Origin: CAKTOF01 sp964544345
GTDB taxonomy: Bacteria; Bacillota; Clostridia; Oscillospirales; Oscillospiraceae
Reading direction: 5' to 3'
Assembly (NCBI GenBank): GCA_964544345.1
Contig: CAZJBT010000094.1
Coordinates: 1 to 9,108 of the forward strand
DNA length: 9,108 nucleotides
Below, one piece after another: positions 1 through 6,246 of this stretch (positions within the stretch are counted from its first letter, which is position 1; every line of letters starts with the position of its first letter). The notes beneath the pieces are model-generated. The model worked only from the letters and a program-made list of their open reading frames with translations. It was not told the origin of the DNA and did no database searches. The position numbers and the translations under genes are program-made.

Positions 1-204
1 AATGCTCATGTTTCTAATTGTTGTTCACTGGTCTGTTTTTTTAATTGCGAACTTGATTTATGCCATAAAGTGGAGTAGAGGGTAATATAAAGACATTCTT
101 CGCAATGGGTTTTTCCCTCGGAGTGGTGCGTCCGCTGAACCCAATCCGGAAAATCAGTTGACTTTTATTCAAAAAGTTATCACAATTGTTGGGATTTATA
201 GAAA
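1..204. other. AT-rich intergenic stretch with no supportable gene
   Basis: This stretch is visibly more AT-rich than the rest of the window. The only open frame of note is on the minus strand (41-247), and it runs into the terminator and the 3' end of the tRNA-Pro gene, so it is not credible as annotated. No ribosome binding site precedes any start, and no RNA family was recognised. It lies directly downstream of the tRNA-Pro 3' end, a place where integrative elements often insert, but no integrase gene or direct repeat is visible here. Confidence 0.5.
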
Positions 205-233
205 ATGGGTGAGTCCTGTAAGGACTCACCCAT
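205..233 (-). terminator. Rho-independent terminator after tRNA-Pro(GGG)
   Basis: Perfectly complementary 13-base arms (205-217 and 221-233) enclose a 3-nt loop (218-220). The innermost pairs probably open to make a larger loop. On the minus strand the stem is followed by ATTTTC, a short T tract. The stem begins within the encoded CCA of the tRNA, so the transcript must be cut and trimmed there to release the mature 3' end. Confidence 0.75.
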
Positions 234-308
234 GGTCCGAGTGACAAGACTTGAACTTGCGGCCTCTTGACCCCCAGTCAAGCGCGCTACCAACTGCGCC
301 ACACCCGG
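233..308 (-). tRNA. tRNA-Pro (anticodon GGG)
   Basis: Read on the minus strand, a complete cloverleaf is visible. The acceptor stem is CCGGGTG with CACTCGG (302-308 and 237-243), with discriminator A and an encoded CCA (233-236). The D arm is GCGC/GCGC, the anticodon arm CTTGA/TCAAG encloses the loop CTGGGGG, and the T arm GCAAG/CTTGT encloses TTCAAGT. Loop positions 34-36 read GGG, which decodes CCC/CCU proline codons. The gene is 76 nt long. It lies 79 nt beyond the end of gatB, with a hairpin between them. Confidence 0.95.
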
Positions 309-314
309 ATATGA

Positions 315-344
315 AATTGGGCTGACAGCTTTGTCAGCCCAATT
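315..344 (-). terminator. Hairpin ending the aspS-gatCAB operon
   Basis: Arms of 13 perfectly complementary bases (315-327 and 332-344) enclose a 4-nt loop. On the minus strand the stem ends in AATTTCATAT, so the T tract is short. The hairpin lies between the gatB stop codon and the start of tRNA-Pro, where the end of the four-gene operon is expected. A structure that insulates or processes the transcript rather than terminating it is possible, because the tract is weak and the hairpin also overlaps a TATAAT box. Confidence 0.6.
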
Positions 345-373
345 ATACTAGCATATTACAGATGAATTTGCAA
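342..373 (-). promoter_or_regulatory. Possible promoter of tRNA-Pro(GGG)
   Basis: The minus strand has an exact TATAAT at 342-347, which would start transcription near 335, about 27 nt upstream of the mature tRNA 5' end. The best -35 candidate is TTGCAA at 368-373, with a 20-nt spacer, longer than the usual 17. The -10 box overlaps the outer arm of the preceding hairpin. The location is right for a tRNA promoter, but the poor spacing lowers confidence. Confidence 0.4.
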
Positions 374-387
374 GCGCTTTTTCAAAA

Positions 388-1821
388 TTAGAGCGCAGAC
401 AGCTTTTTCGCAATGACTTCATTGACGACCTTCGGGTCGGCTTTGCCGCGGAGCTGCTTCATGGTCTGGCCAACGAGGAAGCCGACGGCCTTGGTCTTGC
501 CCGCCCGATAATCGGCCAGGCTCTGCGGGTTGGCTGCGAACACCTCCGCCACCGCCTGCTCGACCAGGCCGGTATCGCTGACCTGCTCGAGATTGTGCGA
601 CGTGATAAACGCGTTCACATCGATCGGCGCAGCGAACGCGGCTGCGAATACCTCGCGCCCGGCCTTGCGATTGATGACGCCGGAATCGACCTTTTCGATG
701 ATCACGGCAAGATTGTCCGAGGTCAGCGCCATGTCTTTGGCCTCCTGTCCGGACTCCTTGAGGGCTTTGAGTACCTCGCCCATGATCCAGTTGGAGACCT
801 CCTTTGGCCTTCCGCAGCGTGCGGTCGTCTGCTCAAACAGGTCGGCAAGCGCCTTTGTTCCGGTGATGATGGCGGCGTCATAGGCAGGCAGACCAAGCTC
901 GCGCTCGTAGCGGGCTTTCTTCTCACGCGCCATCTCGGGCAGCTTGGCGCGCACCTCCGCGAGCCATTCCTCTGAGATCTCGATAGGCGTGAGATCCGGA
1001 TCCGGAAAATAGCGGTAGTCCTGTGCGTTCTCCTTTGAGCGCATGGCGGAGGTACGATCCTTGTTGTCGTCCCAGCGGCGCGTCTCCTGTACGACGCGCT
1101 TGCCTTCCTCAAGCAGCTCGATCTGCCGGTCGGCTTCGTAGGCAATGGCGCGTGAGATCGACTTGAACGAGTTCAGGTTCTTCATCTCAGTGCGGGTGCC
1201 GAACGTGTCCGAACCCATCGGACGAACTGAGAGGTTGACGTCGCAGCGCAGCGATCCCTCCTGCATCTTGCAATCCGAGACACCGAGGTATTCCAGCGTC
1301 GACTTGAGCTTTTCCAGATATGCGATGACCTCGTCGCCAGAGCGAAAGTCCGGCTCCGTGACGATCTCGATCAGCGGTACGCCGCAGCGGTTGTAGTCGC
1401 ACTGGGTCTGTTCCGTCCACTCGTCGTGGACGAGCTTGCCGGCGTCCTCCTCCATATGGATCTCATGGATACGGATGACCTTTTCCGTATCGCCGACCTC
1501 GATCGGGACGCGGCCATTGCGGCAGATCGGCTCGTAGAGCTGCGAGATTTGGTACGCCTTCGGCAGGTCGGGATAAAAATAGTTCTTGCGGTCGAAGCGC
1601 GCGTGACGGGTGATCTCACAGCCGAGCGCAAGTCCGGCCTTGACGGCATACTCGACGACCTTGCCGTTGAGCACCGGCAGCGAGCCGGGCATGCCGGTGC
1701 AGACCGGGCAGCAGTGCGTATTCGGCGCGCCGCCGAACTCCGTCGTACACGAGCAAAAAATCTTGGTCTTGGTGGACAGCTCAACGTGCGTCTCCAGACC
1801 GATCACGATTTCCCATGCCAT
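388..1821 (-). CDS. gatB: Asp-tRNA(Asn)/Glu-tRNA(Gln) amidotransferase subunit B
   Basis: GatB activates the side-chain carboxylate of Asp-tRNA(Asn) or Glu-tRNA(Gln) with ATP and accepts ammonia channelled from GatA. The 477-aa length is typical. The N-terminal cradle domain starts at MAWEIVIGLETHVEL. Cys23, Cys25, Cys38 and Cys41 form the CxC...CxxC zinc site seen in many bacterial GatB proteins. The GatB signature DYNRCGVPLIEIVT begins at residue 142. The C-terminal third is the helical/YqeY-like tRNA-binding part and ends with a typical GFLVGQTMKQLRGKADPKVV segment. The start ATG shares one base with the gatA stop (TGATG), and AAGGAGG lies at 1831-1837, so translation is probably coupled to gatA. 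It is the last gene of the operon. Whether the enzyme also serves tRNA(Gln) cannot be told from this window. Confidence 0.98.
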   Translation of the reverse strand: MAWEIVIGLETHVELSTKTKIFCSCTTEFGGAPNTHCCPVCTGMPGSLPVLNGKVVEYAVKAGLALGCEITRHARFDRKNYFYPDLPKAYQISQLYEPICRNGRVPIEVGDTEKVIRIHEIHMEEDAGKLVHDEWTEQTQCDYNRCGVPLIEIVTEPDFRSGDEVIAYLEKLKSTLEYLGVSDCKMQEGSLRCDVNLSVRPMGSDTFGTRTEMKNLNSFKSISRAIAYEADRQIELLEEGKRVVQETRRWDDNKDRTSAMRSKENAQDYRYFPDPDLTPIEISEEWLAEVRAKLPEMAREKKARYERELGLPAYDAAIITGTKALADLFEQTTARCGRPKEVSNWIMGEVLKALKESGQEAKDMALTSDNLAVIIEKVDSGVINRKAGREVFAAAFAAPIDVNAFITSHNLEQVSDTGLVEQAVAEVFAANPQSLADYRAGKTKAVGFLVGQTMKQLRGKADPKVVNEVIAKKLSAL

Positions 1822-3290
1822 CAGCGTGAACCTCCTTCCGGCGCAGCGCGGTGAAAGTCCGTCACCGACTGGAACGCGTGCGCCGCGTTCAGGATCGCCT
1901 GCTCGCCGAGCGGACGGCCGATGAGCTGGCCGCCGATCGGCAGCCCCGCGGCGTCAAAGCCGCACGGCACGCTGATGCCGGGCAAGCCGGCCAGGTTGAC
2001 TGAGACGGTGTAGATATCAGACAAATACATTTTCAGCGGGTCGGCCAGGCTGCTGCCGAGCAGCGGCGCGGTCGTCGGGGCGACAGGGCAGAGGAGCATG
2101 TCATATCGTTCAAACGCACGGCTGAATGCCTGCTTGATGAGCGCCTTGACCTGCAGCGCCTTTTTATAATAGGCGTCGTAGTAGCCTGTGGAGAGGACGA
2201 AGGTGCCGAGCAGGATGCGCCGCTGCACCTCGGCTCCGAAGCCCTCACTGCGCGAGCGCTTATGCAGCTCCACGATGTCTTCATAGCTGTCCGCGCGGTA
2301 GCCGTACTTGACGCCATCGAAGCGCGACAGGTTTGAGCTGGCCTCGGCACAGGCGACAATATAGTAGGTCGGTACCGCATATGAGAGCATGGAGAAGGAG
2401 AGCTCCTCCAGCTCGGCGCCGCGGTCTTGGAGCACTGCGCCGAACGCGCGCACCGCCTTGGCCACCTCGGGGTCAAGACCCTCGGCAAAGCACTCTGTCG
2501 GGACACCGATGCGCATACCGCGCAGGTCGGTGTCCAGATTGGCAAGGTACGACGGATGCTCGTGCCCCAGGCTGGTGCCGTCGCGTGCGTCTTTTCCGCA
2601 GAGGACGTCGAGCACCGCGGCGCAGTCGGCCGCATCTTTCGCGATCGGGCCCATCTGATCGAGTGACGAGGCGTAGGCGATCAAGCCGTAGCGCGAGACG
2701 GAACCGTAGGTCGGCTTCAGGCCGGTCACGCCGCAGTATGACGCGGGCTGGCGGATGGAGCCGCCGGTGTCTGAGCCAATGGCGTACGGCGCGATGCGCG
2801 CCGCGACGGCTGCTGCCGCACCGCCGGACGAGCCGCCCGGGACATGGGCGGTATTCCAGGGGTTGGCTGTCGAGCCGTAATACGAGGTCTCTGTTGTGGA
2901 ACCCATCGCGAATTCATCCATATTGACCTTGCCGGCAAAGACAGCGCCGGCGTCTGTCAGGCGGTCGATGACTGTCGCGGAATACGGCGGGCGGAAGCCG
3001 GTCAGGATCTTTGAGGCGCAGGTCGTGAGCCTGCCGCGTTCGCAGATATTGTCCTTGATGGCGACGGGGACGCCGGCCAGCGGGCCGGTCAAAGCCCCGC
3101 TGCGGATGGCATTGTCCGCGCGCGCGGCCTCGTCGAGCGCGGATTGCTTTGTGACGTCCACATAGGCGCGCAGCGCGCCGTCCTTTTTCTCAATGGCGTC
3201 AAAGAGAGCTTCGGCTGCTTCCACAGCCGTCGTCTCCCTGTTCCGAATGGCCGCTCCCAGCTCGAGCGCGGTCAGATGCATCAAATCCAT
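1821..3290 (-). CDS. gatA: Asp-tRNA(Asn)/Glu-tRNA(Gln) amidotransferase subunit A
   Basis: This is the glutaminase subunit, an amidase-signature enzyme that releases ammonia from glutamine and passes it to GatB. The 489-aa length is normal. The Lys-cisSer-Ser triad is complete: Lys79 in VPVAIKDN, Ser154 in PGGSSGGAAAA and Ser178 in GSDTGGSIRQPAS. These numbers coincide with those I remember for the Staphylococcus enzyme. The start ATG is preceded by GGAGGA at 3295-3300, and the gatC stop lies 10 nt upstream. The gene overlaps gatB by one base. No truncation or missing residue is seen. Confidence 0.98.
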   Translation of the reverse strand: MDLMHLTALELGAAIRNRETTAVEAAEALFDAIEKKDGALRAYVDVTKQSALDEAARADNAIRSGALTGPLAGVPVAIKDNICERGRLTTCASKILTGFRPPYSATVIDRLTDAGAVFAGKVNMDEFAMGSTTETSYYGSTANPWNTAHVPGGSSGGAAAAVAARIAPYAIGSDTGGSIRQPASYCGVTGLKPTYGSVSRYGLIAYASSLDQMGPIAKDAADCAAVLDVLCGKDARDGTSLGHEHPSYLANLDTDLRGMRIGVPTECFAEGLDPEVAKAVRAFGAVLQDRGAELEELSFSMLSYAVPTYYIVACAEASSNLSRFDGVKYGYRADSYEDIVELHKRSRSEGFGAEVQRRILLGTFVLSTGYYDAYYKKALQVKALIKQAFSRAFERYDMLLCPVAPTTAPLLGSSLADPLKMYLSDIYTVSVNLAGLPGISVPCGFDAAGLPIGGQLIGRPLGEQAILNAAHAFQSVTDFHRAAPEGGSR

Positions 3291-3300
3291 AAGCTCCTCC

Positions 3301-3588
3301 CTAGTCGACCGTTCTGGGGACGAGAAAGCCCTCGCCGTCTGTTTTCGGCGCGTTTGCGAGCAGCTCGTCGCGCGCCTGTGAAGGCTGCGTCTCGTCAGCG
3401 CGGAACACGTTTTTCACCGGGAACACATGGCTCATCGCCTCAACGCCGTCGGTGTCGACCTCTGCAAGCAGATCCATATAGCCGACGATGGAGGCCAACT
3501 CCTCGCGCAGCCTTTGCTTGCTCTCCGGTGCGATGGCGAGCCTCGAAAGCTCAGCCACATACTCTACCATTTCGTCAGTGATCTGCAT
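3301..3588 (-). CDS. gatC: Asp-tRNA(Asn)/Glu-tRNA(Gln) amidotransferase subunit C
   Basis: GatC is the small non-catalytic subunit that wraps around the GatA-GatB interface and stabilises the heterotrimer. The 95-aa length is normal. The N-terminal helix has the family pattern (ITDEMVEYVAELSRLAI), and the middle carries the usual LASIVGYMDLLAEVDTDGVE segment, followed by the VFPVKNVFRADE-like stretch. The start is supported by AAAGGAG about 8 nt upstream. It lies 16 nt after the aspS stop and 10 nt before gatA. The order aspS-gatC-gatA-gatB keeps all components for making Asn-tRNA(Asn) on one transcript. Confidence 0.96.
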   Translation of the reverse strand: MQITDEMVEYVAELSRLAIAPESKQRLREELASIVGYMDLLAEVDTDGVEAMSHVFPVKNVFRADETQPSQARDELLANAPKTDGEGFLVPRTVD

Positions 3589-3604
3589 GGCGAAAACTCC
3601 TTTC

Positions 3605-4929
3605 TCACGGCTCGAGCCGGCTCATATCGCGCGGGAAAAGCGTGCTGTAGCGGACGTTTTCCAGCCCAAGCAGCCGCATTGTCAGGCGCTCGAGGCCGAT
3701 GCCGAGGCCGCCGTGCGGCGGCATGCCGCATTTGAACGCCATCNNNNNNNNNNATACGATGGGATATCGGCAGGATCCATGCCCTTGTCTGCCATCTTGG
3801 CGAGCAGAGCGTCATAGTCGTGGATGCGCTGGCCGCCGGTCGTGATCTCCATGCCCTTGTAGAGCAGATCGAACGAGAGCGTGAAGCGCGGATCGGCCGG
3901 GTCGTCCATTGCATAAAACGGGCGCTTTTTCGATGGATAGTGCGTGACAAAGACGAAGTCGGATCCATATTCCTCTTTGAAATAGCGGCCGATGTTGACC
4001 TCCTCCTCCGGCTCGAGGTCGTAGGGGTTGCGGATCGGGCGGCCATATTTCTCCGACGCGAGACGCTTCGCCTCGTCGAAGCGCACCTGCGGAATGGATG
4101 TGAAGTCCGGCGCCTTCGCGCCGAGGCGCGCGAGATCTGCGGCATACTCGTGCCGCAGCAGGTCGAAGATAGAGCGCAGCATCGCCGTCTCCATCTCCAT
4201 GACGTCCTGGAACGACTCGATGTAGCCCATCTCAAAATCAAGGCTGGTGTACTCATTCAGGTGGCGGATGGTGGAGTGCTTCTCAGCCCGAAATACGGGG
4301 CCGACCTCGAACACGCGCTCGTATACGCCGACCATGGTCTGCTTATAGAACTGCGGACTTTGTGCAAGGTAGGCGCGCTTCTGGAAGTATTCCAGCCGGA
4401 AGATGTTCGAGCCGCCCTCGGCGCCCTTGTTCTGGATCTTCGGCGTGTGGATCTCGGTAAAGCCTTGCGCATGCAGGAAATCGCGGAAGCCGCGGCAGAT
4501 GCCCTCCTGTACGCGGAACACGCTGCGCTCACGGAGATTTCGCAGCGTCACAGGGCGCAGGCTCATATGTGTGTCAAGGTTGAGGTTCATTTTCCATTTG
4601 TTGACTGGAACCGGCATAGGCTCCTTTGGGGAAGAGAGCACCTCAATGCGCTCGAGCGCCAGCTCATGACCGCCCGGCGCGCGGGATTCTTCGCGGACGG
4701 TTCCTGTGACGACGACGGCAGCTTCTTCCACTACACCGCGAAGGTCAAGGCTTTCTTCCGCGACGCACTGCACCACAGCATCGCGCTTGCGCAGCGTCAG
4801 GAACGTGATCGCACCCATTGGGCGCAGCGCATGGATCGCGCCATGCAGGCGCACCGTCTCGCCGACGTGCGCGGCCAGCTCGCCGGCTTCGATGCGCGGC
4901 GTTGATGTGCTTCCTCTGACAAATTCCAT
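3605..4929 (-). CDS. aspS: Archaeal-type aspartyl-tRNA synthetase, probably non-discriminating; interrupted by an assembly gap
   Basis: A class II synthetase that attaches Asp to tRNA(Asp) and probably also to tRNA(Asn). An N-terminal OB-fold anticodon-binding domain (about residues 1-105) precedes the catalytic core. Motif 1 lies around FTEIHTPKI (157-165). Motif 2 is FRAEKHST...NEYTSLDFEM (from 213) with Arg214 and Glu216. Later come FDLLYKGMEITTGGQRIHDYD and motif 3, GLGIGLERL. GGQRIH favours AspRS over AsnRS. The start ATG at 4927-4929 has AAAGGAG 11 nt upstream and follows the T-box terminator. The 10 Ns shift the frame: the part before the gap ends in SY, and the part after it resumes as MAFKCGMPPHGG. 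Adding one codon, probably Leu with its last base G already present, gives 438 aa, the usual length of the archaeal/eukaryal-type family. His33 and Pro85 suggest relaxed tRNA choice. The frame break is therefore an assembly artefact rather than a pseudogene. Confidence 0.95.
3744..3753. other. Assembly gap (10 Ns) inside aspS
   Basis: These are ten undetermined bases. The number is probably a placeholder, because 10 bases would put the two halves of aspS in different frames, while a true gap of 2 bases (or 2 plus a multiple of 3) restores a single frame. Confidence 0.95.
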
Positions 4930-4958
4930 AGTGTACGCGTCTCCTTTGCCGGGAGGAC

Positions 4959-4996
4959 AAAAAATCGCCCGTCCCGAAAATCTTCGGGACGGGCGA
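4959..4996 (-). terminator. T-box attenuator terminator upstream of aspS
   Basis: Arms of 14 complementary bases (4965-4978 and 4983-4996) enclose the 4-nt loop. On the minus strand the stem is followed by a run of six T residues (4959-4964). This is the regulated terminator of the T-box. Part of its upstream arm (CCCG and CCCGA) can pair instead with the T-box region to form the antiterminator. Confidence 0.93.
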
Positions 4997-5195
4997 AAAA
5001 CCCGCGGTACCACCCGAGTTGCGGCCGTATGGCCGCCTCTCTTGGCGCGTAACGTGCGCGACACGGTTCGGCTTACCGCACAAGGTTTCAACCGGACAGC
5101 TCCGGAGTGTTACGAATTCCGATTCCTCCCGAACGGCGCTTCCAGCCGGTGACGCCGAATCTCTTGCGGGATTTCCCGGATCGCTCTCCATCATT
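4959..5195 (-). promoter_or_regulatory. T-box riboswitch leader controlling aspS-gatCAB, probable specifier AAC (Asn)
   Basis: The T-box core GGGTGGTACCGCGGG lies at 5001-5015 on the minus strand. A Stem III hairpin precedes it (5021-5036, GCGGCC with GGCCGC). Stem I appears to be closed by 5183-5189 with 5094-5100 (one mismatch) and 5175-5179 with 5102-5106, with a small internal loop between them where a kink-turn is expected. The triplet AAC (5109-5111) followed by A sits just above that helix on the 3' side, where the specifier belongs. No GAC occurs in Stem I. Uncharged tRNA pairs with the specifier and, through its CCA end, with the UGG of the T-box, stabilising the antiterminator so that aspS-gatCAB is transcribed. 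The leader identification is firm. The specifier was assigned by hand folding and is less certain. Confidence 0.93.
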
Positions 5196-5216
5196 GCTTC
5201 TTAATATTATTAATAG

Positions 5217-5245
5217 ATTATATCGTGCGCAAATCGGTTTGTCAA
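5217..5245 (-). promoter_or_regulatory. Promoter of the aspS-gatCAB operon
   Basis: On the minus strand, TTGACA (5240-5245) and TATAAT (5217-5222) are both exact consensus hexamers separated by exactly 17 nt. Transcription would begin near 5210, a few bases ahead of T-box Stem I. A fully consensus promoter fits control by attenuation, where initiation is strong and the leader decides read-through. Confidence 0.9.
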
Positions 5246-5301
5246 TATGCGCCCGCGCAGGAAAACAGCGGATTTTTTCGCGTTGTGTTAGGCAGTTTTC
5301 C

Positions 5302-5568
5302 TCACTCGGCGTTTGCTGCCGTCTCCAGTGCGCGGCGAACGTCCGCCTCAGTCGGGTCGCCCTCGAACAGCTTTTCCCTGCCAAGAAAGAAGCACGGCAC
5401 ATAATAGTAGTCGTAGCTGTTTGCCAGCTCCGCCTCCTGCGACTCCTCCACGCGGCGGATCGGAACAGAGGCAAGCGCTGGTGTTTCGGCTGTGATCTGC
5501 TCGATCATGCGGTTCGCTTTATGGCAGAACGGGCAGCCGGCAAGATAAAAATAGGTCAATTCTTTCAT
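5302..5568 (-). CDS. Small glutaredoxin-like thioredoxin-fold protein
   Basis: An 88-aa thioredoxin-fold protein of glutaredoxin size. After the first strand (ELTYFYL) comes the redox motif CPFC (Cys12, Cys15), followed by a helix. YYVPCFFLG (55-63) contains the cis-proline (Pro58) expected next to the active site, then a GREKLFEG strand-turn and a C-terminal helix. It probably reduces or exchanges disulfides in the cytoplasm, since there is no signal peptide. The partner is unknown. The start has AAAGGAAG 8 nt upstream, and the gene begins 15 nt after the DUF2344 stop, so it is probably co-transcribed. An extra Cys59 directly after the cis-proline is a little unusual. No convincing terminator follows it before the aspS promoter. 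Confidence 0.85.
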   Translation of the reverse strand: MKELTYFYLAGCPFCHKANRMIEQITAETPALASVPIRRVEESQEAELANSYDYYYVPCFFLGREKLFEGDPTEADVRRALETAANAE

Positions 5569-5583
5569 GGTTACAGCTTCCTT

Positions 5584-6246
5584 TCATCGAAATGCGCACA
5601 GCGACGCGTCCAGCACGTCGAGCCGGCGGATGTGTGCGTCGTCAGGAGATAAGTCCGGATGCGCTTCGCGCAGCGCGGTGAGAAGATACTCTGGATTGAG
5701 CGACGGATTTTGTGCGCAGACGGTCGTCTCCATCACGACCGTTTTTTCGTCCGGCTGCGTTAGATCCAGTGAGACGATCATAGGACGCAGATCGGTCGGC
5801 ACCGGGTCGCCCTTCTTCCGCCGCTTGAGCACGACCAGCTCTCCCGATGCGTAAAACTCGCGCAGCGCTTTCAGCTCGCTCGAGCGCATGCCGTTGTCAT
5901 AGGTCAGCGTCAGCCTTGCACGCAGGTGCGTCAGGTCGCGGATCTTCCGGTCGGACTCATAGGCGCGCAGCACCCGAAGCCCCTCGGGAAAGCACGCGTT
6001 CAGGCGAGCGGGCAGCTCCGGGAGCGTGACTGAGTCGTCCTCGAGCGTGAAGTCGAGGATCTCGCACTCGCTCTCCACGCCGACGGACAGCGGAAGCGCG
6101 ATGGAGATATACGCATGCGGATTGAAGCCCGCGGTGTGTTTCACGCGGATGCCGGCGCGGGCAAAGCAGCGCTGGAACATCCGCACCATATCCAGATGCG
6201 AGATCCAGACTGCAGTTCCGGTGCGCTCATAGAGCAGTCTATGCAT
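5584..6246 (-). CDS. DUF2344 / TIGR03936 radical SAM-associated protein
   Basis: A member of the DUF2344 family, which is almost always encoded beside, or fused to, a TIGR03960-type radical SAM protein. Its biochemical role is not established as far as I know. Family hallmarks are visible in order: the N-terminal strand RLLYERTG, ISHLDMVRMFQRCFARAG (15-32), GFNPHAYISIALPL (40-53) and SVGVESECE (54-62). I chose the ATG at 6244-6246 because GGAGGTG lies 6 nt upstream and the family normally begins about nine residues before the ISHLD motif. The alternative ATG at 6259-6261 adds five residues. The gene overlaps the radical SAM stop by 8 nt, which suggests translational coupling and a shared complex. 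The chosen start gives 220 aa, close to the usual size. Confidence 0.9.
   Translation of the reverse strand: MHRLLYERTGTAVWISHLDMVRMFQRCFARAGIRVKHTAGFNPHAYISIALPLSVGVESECEILDFTLEDDSVTLPELPARLNACFPEGLRVLRAYESDRKIRDLTHLRARLTLTYDNGMRSSELKALREFYASGELVVLKRRKKGDPVPTDLRPMIVSLDLTQPDEKTVVMETTVCAQNPSLNPEYLLTALREAHPDLSPDDAHIRRLDVLDASLCAFR

Noticed and set aside
158..186. Plus-strand promoter-like pair TTGACT-17-CACAAT
   Set aside because: The -10 is poor, it lies in an AT-rich tract, and no plus-strand gene follows.
41..247. 68-aa minus-strand open frame
   Set aside because: It starts within the tRNA/terminator sequence and has no ribosome binding site. I do not recognise the product.
3820..4905. 361-aa open frame on the plus strand opposite aspS
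   Set aside because: The same shadow effect applies. The minus strand holds a conserved synthetase with all class II motifs.
3605..4929. aspS as a pseudogene because of a frame break
   Set aside because: The only break is at the N run. Both sides match the family continuously if about 2 bases are missing.
5168..5179. Local hairpin CGGG-AAAT-CCCG within the T-box leader as a separate element
   Set aside because: The same bases are better explained as part of Stem I. The 4-bp stem alone is too weak to call.
5260..5301. Inverted repeat GGAAAAC...GTTTTCC after the glutaredoxin-like gene
   Set aside because: The arms are only 7 bp around a 28-nt loop with no T tract, so it does not look like a terminator.
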